A stretch of 20,884 bases of DNA from Mesotaenium endlicherianum (GCA_009602735.1 WELA01005328.1:1278261-1299144), one strand, 5' to 3'; positions 9,936 to 20,065 are shown, counted from the stretch's first letter. Program-made: numbers and translations. Notes: generated by a model not told the origin, from the letters alone.

Positions 9936-10694
9936 CATTAGACACTCTTCTCTTCTCGCAGTTTCTGGACAGAAAACTAAAACTGCTACTGGTAATAGGT
10001 CTCTGCATAATAAATTCTGAAAATTTACCTGGCTGTAGTCCATGAGTAGCCGGTCATTTAGAGTCCAAGTTTGCTCAATTTGGAGCACTGGTGAGAGAGA
10101 TATGATGCTCTAAGTAGAAGGGGGTCAGGCTGCTGGCATTGTTAGGACAGAATATGCCTTCTGACATTGTGCCTTCCCCTGAACTTGGAATGCTCTGAAA
10201 CTCAAGACTCTGGTAGAACATCTTACAGCGCCCAGTTTGAGACTTAGTTTGCAGAATTTGGAGAAGTATAGAAGGACTTATGATTTTCAGAAGTTTCTGC
10301 ACAGATTTGGAGGAGTGCCTACTCTCTCAGCTCTCAACGACACTCCAGAAATGAGAATGCTCTCAAATTTGGTGACCCGGTAGAGTTCTCCGACGCGGTC
10401 CGTCTGGCACTCGAATTTTCAGATTTGGAGCAGTTCTGTGGCCGCTATGAATTTTTGAGTTCGTGGCAGATTCTGGGCCAACTTGTACAATTTTCTTTAT
10501 CATTAAGGAGTAGGCTAGCCAATAAGGTCACACCACCTACGACCTTGCCTAGTCTACCTTACATGTGTAGCACCTGACTTGGCGCCTTTGACTAGTCCTC
10601 TTCACATGTGTGGCATCTGACTTGAAACTGTTGACTAGTTTGCTCCACATGTGTAAGACCTGACTTGACGCGCCGAGACGTCGCTTTTTCTATC
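9936..10694 (+). other. 3' noncoding tail of copy 2
   Basis: This stretch of about 760 nt between the pol stop and the G7 tract has no gene on either strand that I can support. It has the same ATTTGGAG words as copy 1 and the same 43-bp repeat. A minus-strand open stretch at 10075-10302 is preserved only because the DNA itself is nearly identical. Confidence 0.8.
10561..10674 (+). repeat. 43-bp degenerate tandem repeat (2.6 copies), copy 2 tail
   Basis: The units start at ACATGTGT at 10561, 10604 and 10647, as in the copy 1 tail (offset 6177). Confidence 0.8.
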
Positions 10695-10701
10695 GGGGGG
10701 G
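10695..10701 (+). other. Polypurine tract (G7), copy 2
   Basis: Seven G residues abut the TG of the 3' LTR at 10702, as in copy 1. Confidence 0.65.
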
Positions 10702-11207
10702 TGATGTAGTGATTTGAGTTATTATATATTAGTTTGCATATATTTTAATGTTTTCAAATATATTTGGAGTAGTATTGTGTGGAGTCAAGTGTGAATAGGT
10801 ACTCTAGTAACTTGGTTCATGTCCTTTGAACCTTCCAAGGCATTTTCGAAGTTAGAGGAAAGACCTAGAAGAACTCCATGTGGCAAAAGTCAGATGTGCC
10901 ATTTTTAGGTCAAAAGGACATGTGTACATTATTCTAGAAAGAGGTGGCAAGTTTTGGGATGTGTTGGGTGCCAACACATCAACATACACCTTCCTAGAAA
11001 TTACTTATGTAGCAAGTATATAAACAAGAGCTAGAACATAGAAAGACATTCCAGAATCACTCTTGTACTTGCCAAAATCCAGAAATATATTAACTTTCAA
11101 GAAGCCATCTCTCTTTCAAGAAGCTACCACTTGTGTTCAAAGATCCTTGTCTTGAATAGATAAAGTATTCTGTTTTACTAAGTACTTGATTTGTCTGTTT
11201 CACTACA
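10702..11207 (+). repeat. 3' LTR of copy 2
   Basis: This 506-bp LTR is paired with 4525-5030. By eye it differs only at 11188, 11191 and 11193 (G, T, G against T, C, A). A TATA box is at 11017-11024. No primer-binding site follows. The sequence passes directly into a coding fragment of another retroelement, as expected at the outer end of an insertion. Confidence 0.95.
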
Positions 11208-12105
11208 GGAGCTACCTGCAGGGGTACCTCCACAGGCAGCTATGGAGCACAAAATCGATTTGAAACCAGGGAGCAAGCCACCAGAGAGACCCGCCTATCG
11301 TCAATCGTTTGCGGAGGTGGATGAGTTGAAGAAGCAGCTGACAGAGTTATTGGAGAAGGGATTCATCCGACCCAGCGAGTCTCCATTTGCGGCGCCAGTC
11401 TTATTTGTGAAGAAGAAGGATGGGACTATTAGGATGTGTGTCGACTACCGGGCACTCAACTAGGTCACCATCAAGAACAGGTACCCACTTCCACGAGTGG
11501 ACGAGTTAATTGACAAGCTTGTCGAGGCGAAGTACTTCTCGAAGATCGATTTGAGGAGTGGCTATCACCAGGTACGGATTGCGGAAGAAGACGTTCAGAA
11601 GACTGCTTTCGGGACTCGCTATAGTTTATTCGAGTTTACAGTCATGCCTTTTGAATTGACTAATGCACCTGCTACATTCATGGGACTCATGAATAGTATC
11701 TTCAGACCCTACTTGGACCAGTTTGTGGTGGTATTTCTGGACGACATCCTAATCTACTCAAAGACCTTGGAAGAGCATGTGGAGCATCTGAGGAAGGTGT
11801 TGGAGGTCTTGAGAGATCAGAAGCTGTATGGGAAGATGATCAAGTGCGACTTCTGTCTCAAGGAGGTCGAGTTTCTTGGGCACATAGTGGGAGCTGAAGG
11901 AGTCAAGGTGGAACAGAAGAAGGTGCAAGCAGTCAGAGATTGGCCGGTGCCTGCTGATATTCATCAACTCAGGAGTTTTCTCGGCATGGCGAATTATTAT
12001 CGACGTTTCATTGAAGGATTTGCCAAGGTGTGTGCACCGCTCATGGACATGTTAAAGAAGCAGGAGAAGTGGCTATGGGGTGACAAGGAGCAGCAAGCTT
12101 CGAAC
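11208..12105 (+). pseudogene. Reverse transcriptase remnant of a second, older gypsy element (host of the insertion)
   Basis: The translation begins at the end of the protease-RT linker and covers the RT palm and fingers. It includes the [10 protein letters not shown] block, the FLDD catalytic pair and the connection up to the start of RNase H, then homology is lost near 12105. It clearly belongs to Ty3/gypsy but differs from the tandem element throughout. It is dead. A TAG at 11461-11463 replaces a Lys codon, the conserved Gly of the MPFGLTNAP block is Glu (MPFELTNAP), and a small frame change may occur near 12095-12100. Its 5' part was cut off by insertion of the chromovirus array and may lie to the left of the window. 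Confidence 0.9.
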
Positions 12106-13449
12106 ATACTTGGGGTAAGCAAAGTCACAAGCTTATACTCTCATGCAAGGGTTACTCCAAGGGGACCATTCAAATTGCGGCTTATAAGTAATCTTTTGGG
12201 CCACCATCATTAGTTGTGTCACTCCTCGATGTGCAATTTTGAGTGCTCAATTTTATTCGTACGTAATAAAGAAATGGCACTTTTTGCTTGACTTTTTGCC
12301 ACTTCATCGTTCAAACACACTTTCATAGTGATTTTTTGATAATATGTATTTTTATAAGATAGCAAGATGCCATTGCAGTAATGGGTATGCAAGGCCTTAA
12401 ACAACTTAAAGTTTAATGTTGGGATATTTTTGGTGTAAAGTTTGTCAATTTGGATATATATTGAGAAAGTTGAGAAGATTAGAGATGATATTGTGTTTTT
12501 TAATTGCACAACTGTTGTCAAGTTGCAGTAAGCAAGATCGTTGAATTGACAAATATCGACGAACAATTTGGACCACTAAATTAAATTCAAATATTCACGT
12601 AACTTTGGTCGACGCGATATGGCGACCAAGTCAAATCACTTAGAATGACTTGGGCGTATCCCATCATCTCTAAGATAACATTGATTCTTGCATTCAAACA
12701 TGTTCACAATATGGCATTGATAGCCTGAGCTAAGTCAGACTAATAGGTGCATTTACGACTTACATTCTTCAAGTGTCAAGGAGTGGATACTCCCTTAATT
12801 TTATTATATGAATTTCTCATGAATGTCAAACTTTTAACTTCATAGTTCAAAGTTGGATACACTGCAACTCACATCACGTATATTTGTAAGGATAAAAGTA
12901 ATGTCACACACATATAATCGTACGCATGTAGATAATCGCATGTATATTAATATTTATTCTCATATGTGTAATCAATGATACATGTTATAATCCTCCAACT
13001 AGTACCCATAGTCATGTTGCAAGCATATACCAATAAAGATTTTGTACGTAGTACGATTTCACTTATCAAACTAACAGGCATTTATAATCCTCAATATAAT
13101 AAGAAGGTAAATCTTGATACATAAGTGATCATAAAATATGTCATCATATATGTAAAATTATGAAAGTGTAATTTGTATATTTCTAGCATTTTATATGCAT
13201 AGAGTGTGATTTGAGAAGAATTCTGGTCTCTGTTTCAAGTCGTTTGGATACGTAATGAGAAAGTTATGAGTTTTGGGAGTTTTTAGTGAGTTTTAAATGT
13301 CACAGATTCAATTTCTGACAAGGACAGGTCGGTTGGAGTCCAGGGAGTAGGACATTGAATCATGAGGATTCCAAAAACTACGTACCATTACGTTTAGTGC
13401 CAGAGTGATTGTGGAACTTTAAGAAATTTCGTGAGGAGTTAGTGAATTG
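12106..13449 (+). other. AT-rich spacer, no gene seen
   Basis: No open frame of recognisable content was found on either strand. The DNA is AT-rich with many short TA/ATG words around 12880-13200. It may be decayed transposon sequence, but I could not assign a family. Confidence 0.6.
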
Positions 13450-13860
13450 TGTAGTAGAATGTTCTAGAGTGTGATTGTGTGCGTGTCAGTGTGCTAGCTT
13501 GTCCAACAAGGCAAGGTCACCTACATGGAAGAAGCCATAGTAGAAGATTCTGGAGGTACTTTGCTAGAGAGGACACTTACAGTTGAAGCATAAATAGGAA
13601 GCACAAAGAAGTAGAGGGAGTCTAGTCTAGTCTTGTATAATCTTCTAATGTTATCTTATCTTGTACACGACTTTTCTTAATAAAGGGAGTTCTTTTCTAC
13701 TCCTCTCTCATGTACCTCTCTTACTCTTGCAAGAGTGGCACACCACCAAGCCACTCCACCTTGTGTATGCAACTAGGAAAGGTCCTCGTGCACGCTTCCA
13801 CTCGCGGGTGAGGGTGCGTGAGTGTGTATGGGCGCACTCCCTGCACCCGTCCCTCTTTCA
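13450..13860 (+). repeat. Candidate degraded or solo LTR
   Basis: The segment starts TGTAGTAG and ends CTTTCA (TG...CA). It carries ATAAATA at 13590-13596 and AATAAA at 13679-13684, a TATA-to-poly(A) spacing typical of plant LTRs. A 14-bp palindrome lies at 13723-13736. No convincing primer site, polypurine tract or target duplication was found, so the borders are guesses. It could belong to the element that left the RT remnant at 11208-12105. Confidence 0.35.
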
Positions 13861-15800
13861 ATGTAGATGTGCATAAATGGTAGAATTCTTCTTGCGCTTG
13901 TACGTATCTAGTGATTGATTTTTCTTCTCGTATGTTTAACAATTACATAGTGAGAAGAGGCAGATGAAGTCTTTTTTTTTGAGAAGAAATGCACATAAAT
14001 AGCAATATGTGAGTTCAATGCTAAGTCAATATCGAACTAACACGACAAACAATTTCATTTCTTTATTGCTAAGGTTGTAAGACGGTGGCAGTAGGAGGTT
14101 TATATTTCCAAGTGAACACTGGCAAAGTAATTAATAAACAAAAAATTTCGTTAATTGTTATTCATTGATGTAGTTCTTGGGAAAGAATATGTCATATTTT
14201 GTTTCATAAGAACAATAGTTTCCCATTTTGGTGATTTTGCTGGTATGCTTAAGTGCCTATACAACACCATTATATGCCTTGTAGGAAGCTTAATTTCATG
14301 TGAAGTTTGAATATCCTTTTGGCAACGTTTTTCCCCTTTATAAATGTCTAACCTAACACAATCTTGGGCAAGCTAGCCATAGACAGGGCCTAGAAAGGTG
14401 TTTTTTGGTAGTTTTGTGTTTGTTTTAAGCATGATCAGAGTTTTAAGTTGGTCTTACTCAAGCAACCACTTTTTATATTTTTCCAATCACTTTTAACAAA
14501 AATATGCCTCTCGTTGGTCATACAGCTAGTCCACAAGTCCACGAGGGCAAAGGAGAAGTCCTCTTGGGTCTACAGACATTGCACTGCATGTTAGTTTCTG
14601 GAAATACTTGGGCACGCGCTGTTTTGAATTGCGTATAATAACGACACCTCAACATGAGTGTAACACACAACCGCATCCTTAAGGTATGCAATTTCAACAT
14701 GACCACATATAGCCCTCGAACAAACACCAAACATTTTTTGTCAACGAGTTGTTTGCTTAGTTAACATATGATTAAGCTAAATTCCACAATGCTTTAGATT
14801 TCGGACATCTGTACACTGCATATTTTACGCAAGAAATCAAGAGCTTGAATTCACAAAGATGCATCCAACTTTCACAACACTAAGAGAGCTACTGTTCATT
14901 CTACTTGACTGACATGATGACATTTTGTGTGTCTCTCATGTTGAAGCTAAGTTCATTGTCAAACTTCCGAAGCCTTTTCTAATTCATCATCTCTATATAT
15001 GTGCATGGTTCTTGGAATGTTGTTTCGCCCACAATGACTTACATGCATGATTCTAGACGGACTTTGTCTGCAGCTGGTTTACTTTAAGTTCACAAGTCAA
15101 AGTAGTGGTAAGTGGTGTTACAGTATGACTCAGTAGAATGAATTGTAGTTTAGAAGAGACTAGGTCACGCACGTCCGCTTTTCTTTTATGACGGAATGAG
15201 AATGACCCGATGTTCATAAGCAGTTCAGAGTCCAGACTTCGAAGTTCGAAGCCCAAAGAATGTAGTTGATAAACGTTTGCATTGGCTGCGACGATGAGTT
15301 CTCGCTCTTGAGGCAGCTATAGACGCAGCTGAACCCTCGTGCTAGTATCACATGAGCCAATGTGAGTCAAGGCGTGCCAGTAAGGAAAGATTTCGAACAG
15401 GTCGTATCCGGCCCTTGTCCAACCACCGATAAGGCCCAATTGGCTGCATCCGGAGCTCAAAAAAGGGAGCACTTTTGTTGTCGGGCACCCTCACGCCACC
15501 CCAAGCAGACCCCACGCCTGCCCATGCCACGTAAATATGCACGCTTCTGCAAGTTTCTCTGTAGTTTCTGCAATTTCGAGCAGGGACTGCAGATGTTTGT
15601 ACAATTATGTACGACGAAGGTGGACCCATGATTAAGTGCTATTTAGGGCGAAAGGGCATAATTTTAGGGCGCTCAAGGGAAATACGGGTGGTGATTCGTG
15701 AATATAGTGGAATTTGCTGGAATTACTATCATACGGGGTATTCCTCGTTGAAAGCTGCTCTAAATACCTTAGGCTTTGGGGCTAACCTGGGTGGGCAACT
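13861..15800. other. Intergenic DNA, no supported gene
   Basis: The composition is AT-rich up to about 15280 and then more balanced. Overlapping open stretches on both strands at 15348-15631 (about 90 residues each) show no known motif. They lie in a more GC-rich patch, so I treat them as chance. No tRNA or other RNA gene was recognised. Confidence 0.55.
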
Positions 15801-16005
15801 TCTGACAGGATGACGACGACTTCTTGCGGCAATATTCCCTTTCTGGGTAAAAGATGCACTCTGTGGCTCGATCAGAGAGCGATGCAGGTAGCACATCCAG
15901 GAGGCCCACAGATTGAAAGGACCTGCCTGCACCCGTGCAGCTCCTCGTCGTCGTTGTGCTAGACAGTCTTGCCTGGAAGTCCTCTGCTAGCTGATGAAAT
16001 TTAAG

Positions 16006-16234
16006 GTAACATTGTCATATGGCAAGTGTGTTGTTGTAACCGTCAGCGCCTTTACCATTGTGAATGAAGTGTGGAGGCTTTGTGTCTTGCTTTGGTCTTT
16101 CAAATGTTTCTGTTGTCTGTCGCGCGCATAAAGGGACTTGAGTTGAGAGAACCTTCTAAAGGACCATCGTCAAATGTTGCAGGAGCTTGACGTCACTTTG
16201 CCTGTCTAATAATAGAGCAAGGGTGATTTTGCAG
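16006..16234 (+). other. Candidate 5'UTR intron of the NRAMP gene
   Basis: A donor AAG|GTAAC at 16005/16006 and an acceptor TTTTGCAG ending at 16234 would remove 229 bp and leave a 53-nt leader exon before the ATG. CTAAT near 16206-16210 could serve as a branch point. The interval contains the bZIP-type palindrome TGACGTCA at 16188-16195. This is a prediction from consensus signals only. Confidence 0.4.
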
Positions 16235-16287
16235 GTGAAAGGAGGGAGTGTCTCGTAAATAGGGAAGCAGTCTTCGAAGTTGGTGGG

Positions 16288-17838
16288 ATGTCGAAGAGTA
16301 CTACCAAGAGGGTTCTTGCGTACCTCAAGGACCTTCTTCTAGAGGACATCCCTCCTCCACGTGAAGCTGACAAGACTCCGGATCATCTATCCGACGACGG
16401 AAGGAGGTCGGAGGATGGAGACTATGTTCCAGAAGTGGATGTAGCTAGCAGCAGGTCAGCGGGTGCTGCTGCGGAGACAGAGGAGCTGCTAGGATGGCAC
16501 AAGCAGCCGCACACGCTCTCTCTCCACGAGGTCCACTCCACTGTGAAAGTGCCCGCCCACAACGCACCCTGGTGGAAGCAGCTGACAGCCTACTCGGGCT
16601 TAGGGTTTCTGGTCAGCGTGGGGTACATGGACCCGGGCAACTGGGCCACGGACATCAGCGGAGGGTCGAGCTACGGGTACACCCTGCTGTGCGCCATCCT
16701 GCTGTCCAACTTTGCCGCCATCTTCCTGCAGTCCCTGGCCCTGAAGCTCGGCGTGGTGGGCGAGCGCGACCTGGCGCAGGCGTGCCGGGACGCGTACCCC
16801 AAGTGGCTGAACTACGTGCTGTGGGTGCTGGCGGAGATCGCAATCGCGGCCACCGACCTCGCGGAGATCATCGGGTCGGCCACCGCGCTCTTCCTGCTCT
16901 TCGGCATCCCCCTGTGGGCGGGCGTGATCATCACGGCCGTCGACGTGCTCTTCATCATCATCTTCGGCATGCGCAACTTCCGGCTGCTGGAGCTCTTCGT
17001 GTTCTTCCTGTGCGCGCTCATCGCGGGCTGCTTCGCGTACGAGCTCGTGGCCGTGAAGCCCGACTGGGTGCTCGTCGCCAAGGGGTTCATCCCCAAGGCG
17101 GAGATCGTGACCAACACCGACATCCTGTACAACGCCATCGGCATCCTGGGCGCGACGGTGATGCCGCACAACATCTACCTGCACTCGAGCATCATCCAGA
17201 CGCGCGCGTACGCGCGCAGCACGGCGGGCAAGCGCATGGCCGTCAAGTACGGCACCATCGACTCGAGCTGCTCGCTCGCCGTCGCCTTCTTCGTCAACGC
17301 CTCCATCCTCATCCTGGCCGCCGCCGCCTTCCACTACGGCCCGCAGGCGGGCCAGGCGGTGGCCTACATCAGCGACGCCTACAAGCTCATCTCGCCCGCC
17401 GTCGGCAGCAACGCCGCGCGCATCCTCTTCGGCGTCGCGCTCCTCGCCTCCGGCCAGAACGCCACCATCACCGGCACGCTGTCCGGCCAGATCGTCATGG
17501 AGGGCTTCCTGCACGTGCGTATGAAGCCGTGGGCGCGCCGCATGGCCACGCGCCTCGTCGCCATGGTGCCCGCCGCCGTCGTGGCCGCCGTCTCGGGCAA
17601 CCGCGGCGCGGGCAAGCTGCTCGTGCTCTCGCAGGTCGTGCTCTCGCTGCAGCTCTCCTTCTGCGTCGCGCCCCTCGTGCACTTTACGAGCTCCCGCAGC
17701 CGCATGGGCAAGTTTGTCAACGGCTGGGTCACGCACGTGCTCGCTGTCACCCTCACGTGCATCATCGCCGGCCTCAACGTGTTCCTCATCATCCAGGCCA
17801 TCCGCACCAACAAGTTCGGCGGCACGTCGTCCGTCTAG
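16288..17838 (+). CDS. NRAMP: NRAMP-family divalent metal transporter, intronless
   Basis: This is a proton-coupled importer of Mn2+/Fe2+-type metals across a membrane. Of its 516 residues, 1-95 form a charged, probably cytosolic N-terminal tail and the rest gives about 11 hydrophobic helices. Helix 1 holds DPGN (115-118). Helix 6 holds the metal-site block A289-M292-P-H-N295. The family transport signature GQNATITGTLSGQ is at 389-401, between helices 8 and 9. The residues after DPGN (WATD, then a Gly-rich turn and GYTLL) resemble bacterial MntH-type proteins, not the ETDLQAGA-type continuation usual in plant NRAMP (family knowledge). An in-frame TAG at 16213 supports the start in unspliced DNA. 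The body is very GC-rich at third positions, whereas codons 1 to about 90 are less so. The gene appears intact. Membrane location (plasma membrane, vacuole or plastid) cannot be told. Confidence 0.93.
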   Translation: MSKSTTKRVLAYLKDLLLEDIPPPREADKTPDHLSDDGRRSEDGDYVPEVDVASSRSAGAAAETEELLGWHKQPHTLSLHEVHSTVKVPAHNAPWWKQLTAYSGLGFLVSVGYMDPGNWATDISGGSSYGYTLLCAILLSNFAAIFLQSLALKLGVVGERDLAQACRDAYPKWLNYVLWVLAEIAIAATDLAEIIGSATALFLLFGIPLWAGVIITAVDVLFIIIFGMRNFRLLELFVFFLCALIAGCFAYELVAVKPDWVLVAKGFIPKAEIVTNTDILYNAIGILGATVMPHNIYLHSSIIQTRAYARSTAGKRMAVKYGTIDSSCSLAVAFFVNASILILAAAAFHYGPQAGQAVAYISDAYKLISPAVGSNAARILFGVALLASGQNATITGTLSGQIVMEGFLHVRMKPWARRMATRLVAMVPAAVVAAVSGNRGAGKLLVLSQVVLSLQLSFCVAPLVHFTSSRSRMGKFVNGWVTHVLAVTLTCIIAGLNVFLIIQAIRTNKFGGTSSV

Positions 17839-18060
17839 CCCCACGCGGGCCGCGGGCCGTTGGCCGCACGCCGCCCCACCCCGCCCCACCCGGCTCTGCA
17901 GGGCAAGCGAGGCCCCCGGCGGGGGTGGTGTCAGCAGCAGCAGGAGAGCTAGAGCATTTGCGCGAGCAAGGGTGGCTCCCTGCTGTGGCTCCTGCTGTTG
18001 CTACTGCTGTCGTTGTTTGGAGGATGAGAGCGCCTGGGGTTGCGGGGGAGAGCGCCGCAG

Positions 18061-18190
18061 TAGCAGCCGATCACCTGAGAGTATGCAAGTCTGTAGGTCT
18101 TAGTGAGGCGCCGCCCCTCATGTGAGCTTTGCGAGGGCGGGCTCTGTAGCAGCAGATCACCGAAAAGTATACACGACTAGTTAGAGCTTG
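18061..18190 (+). repeat. Imperfect direct repeat, 86-bp spacing
   Basis: TAGCAGCCGATCACC at 18061 recurs as TAGCAGCAGATCACC at 18147. The similarity continues through an AGTAT block and a GAGCTT further on. It looks like an old tandem duplication in the downstream region of the NRAMP gene. Confidence 0.55.
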
Positions 18191-18196
18191 TGGGGG

Positions 18197-18214
18197 TGCT
18201 GCTGCTGCTGCTGC
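18197..18214 (+). repeat. (TGC)6 microsatellite
   Basis: Six perfect TGC triplets lie in noncoding DNA downstream of the NRAMP gene. Confidence 0.95.
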
Positions 18215-19017
18215 TTGCGCTCAGTCTTGCCTTCGGGCTGGGGAGAGCTTCCTTTCTGGTTTGGACGCAGCTTTTATCCAAAACTGGTCTCTAGAATGAC
18301 ATGGCACACTTCTTACCACAACTTGGGCACAATGCAAGCCCGCCTCCTACTGTACCCCATTAGCACGGCATAGTTCCTCTTCCTACCCCCTCAGTCTGAA
18401 GGCAGCCTGGAGGTAGACATTTTTGTATCGCATCGTCCCGGCACATGCAGGCCCTGAGAGGTGCACTTAGCCCACGAGATTCCTAACGCCTTTCAAGGCC
18501 AGCTGGCAAAGGGTGCTGCACGTAGGCTAGGTGATAGGACTGGCTGGGCTGTATGTGTAAGTTAAACTTTTTCTTCTGGTCAGACAGTAGTTGCAACTTT
18601 CGAAACCTATTGTGTCATGTTGCGACCTTTTTGCCGTGCATTCAACACTGACCTGTCATCATAACTGGACTACTGCGTGGCCCACTGGCCTATGTGCCGC
18701 TGACAGCTGCCTGCCTGGGAGCTTGAGGGGGGTAATGAGTCGTACTAGCAATTCAAGGTCGATGCAGTGGCTCATTCTCCATGCATCCTGCATTGAGACA
18801 GTGAATGGCCTCGCCTTGCTCTGGTGTGCTTCAGAGCTAGAGGTTGAGCTGGTGGGAAGGCACATTGCTTCAAATAATGAGTTGTTTCGGGTGTGTTTGG
18901 CGCCAGCAGAGCACTCTTCAGATGGAATGCTTATCAGTCTGTGCGCGTTTGAATATACACAAGAGATAGCATTCTGCATGAATAATGTAGCACTGTATGC
19001 ATGCATTAATGACTGTC

Positions 19018-19023
19018 AATAAA
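19018..19023 (+). terminator. Candidate poly(A) signal
   Basis: AATAAA follows an A/T-rich stretch rich in TGTA-like words, about 1.18 kb after the NRAMP stop codon. No transcript evidence is available here. Confidence 0.4.
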
Positions 19024-20022
19024 ACAAGTTGGGAAGGAAATAGTCAACGAATTAAATACACAGCTAATTTGATACGGCAGTTCAGGAGTGTCAGATCAAG
19101 GCAAAACACTTGCTTACAAGCCAGTAAATCACGAAATATTCTATTCTCGTCCCTAAAGTCCACCAATGCAACAGACTTAGTAAAATTGTCGATTACTGAT
19201 ATTTCAAACGGCAAAGTTTTGCCCTGTCCAGCGGCACATACTTAAATATGCTGAGCAGAACAGGCCAAGATCTTTGCAATGGAAGTTATGCGAGACGACC
19301 AAATGCAACACTGAAGGCTAAAAATTGTCAGCAACGAGCATTCGGTAACTTGACACTCCACAAAATGCAAACCCCAAACACTAGCTTGCGCCACCAACAA
19401 GCTGACGGCAAGAGCCGTGTCGGCCATCACTCTAACATATCCGCTCTGGGCTCTTCATCTCCCAAGAAGGTAGGAGCTAATTTTTGTACTTAGGTTATAT
19501 TTGTATATGTACAATGGTGTGATGGCAGTGCTGCTGACGCCCCGCAAACTCCGACGAGGCTGTGCCACGCTACGCTACACAAGAGAGGAGAGCTGCAAGG
19601 GACGCAGCCTGCTTGGTCACCCTCACGGGGTCGCCTACGCTGACAAGCGAGCGCGTGCTGTTCTCTCCGATACTGTCTGGCGGCGAGAGGCTGCAAACCA
19701 CGTTCATGCCAAAGAACACCTGCCAGGTGGAGGGGAAAGGGACACAGAGAGAGTCAGGTTGACTGAAAAAACAGGGCTGGGATGAGGGTTGGCCTTTCGG
19801 TGCCGACGAGATGCGAGCGCACCTGGCTCGCCAAGTCATCATCTTCCTCAAGTGTTGCTTGTATGGGCCACTACTGGTAAGCCCCCACACTAGCGCGGCA
19901 TTGCAGAGGAATTCCAAGTCATCCCTTCATCCCACCCTCCGCATCCGGTTACCCCTGGTCAACCTCTGAGCAACTAAGCCAACACATGCGTGCGCGGCCG
20001 CAACGCCAGCATTTCTAAGGGT

Positions 20023-20055
20023 CCTCCTGCCTTCCTGCCTTCCTGCCCCTCCTGC
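20023..20055 (+). repeat. CCTTCCTG pyrimidine repeat
   Basis: This short array of CCTGC/CTTCCTGC units lies next to the C/G hairpin at 20066-20088. Confidence 0.85.
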
Positions 20056-20065
20056 GCTTTGAAAA

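Larger units (their letters stand above)
4525..11207 (+). mobile_element. Complete Ty3/gypsy chromovirus copy 2 (LTR-gag-pol-LTR)
   Basis: The order is LTR (4525-5030), PBS (5032-5048), gag (5068-6348), pol (6270-9935), noncoding tail, G7 tract (10695-10701) and LTR (10702-11207). The total is 6683 bp. Both ORFs are open and all key catalytic residues are present, so this copy could be autonomous. The two LTRs differ at only three positions, all within six bases. The domain order with integrase last and a C-terminal chromodomain identifies the chromovirus branch of Ty3/gypsy. Its 5' LTR is shared with copy 1, so the usual target-site duplication cannot be read around this copy alone. Confidence 0.95.
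17839..19040 (+). other. Probable 3'UTR and downstream region of NRAMP gene
   Basis: No credible coding frame follows the TAG at 17836-17838. AATAAA at 19018-19023 is the first good poly(A) signal noticed, and would give a 3'UTR of about 1.2 kb. The region includes a (TGC)6 run at 18197-18214 and an imperfect direct repeat (18061 and 18147). An open stretch of 143 codons at 18591-19022 has no recognisable motif. Confidence 0.45.

Noticed and set aside
10075..10302. 75-codon minus-strand frame kept identical in both 3' tails (also 3898-4125)
   Set aside because: The DNA there is essentially identical between copies, so conservation gives no evidence of coding. There is no known motif.
15348..15631. 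Overlapping antiparallel open stretches of about 90 codons
   Set aside because: They have no recognisable domain and no start or splice context, and they overlap completely. They are most likely chance.
16600..17889. 429-codon minus-strand open frame opposite NRAMP
   Set aside because: It has the same cause, giving Asp/Glu/His/Val-rich sequence with no motif. The plus-strand frame has clear family signatures.
16494..18125. 543-codon plus-strand open frame overlapping the NRAMP gene
   Set aside because: Its translation is Arg/His/Ala/Gly-rich low complexity. It is a by-product of extreme G/C at third positions in the true frame.
18591..19022. 143-codon plus-strand open stretch downstream of NRAMP
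   Set aside because: The composition is not protein-like, there is no motif, and it ends at the probable poly(A) signal. It is probably 3'UTR.
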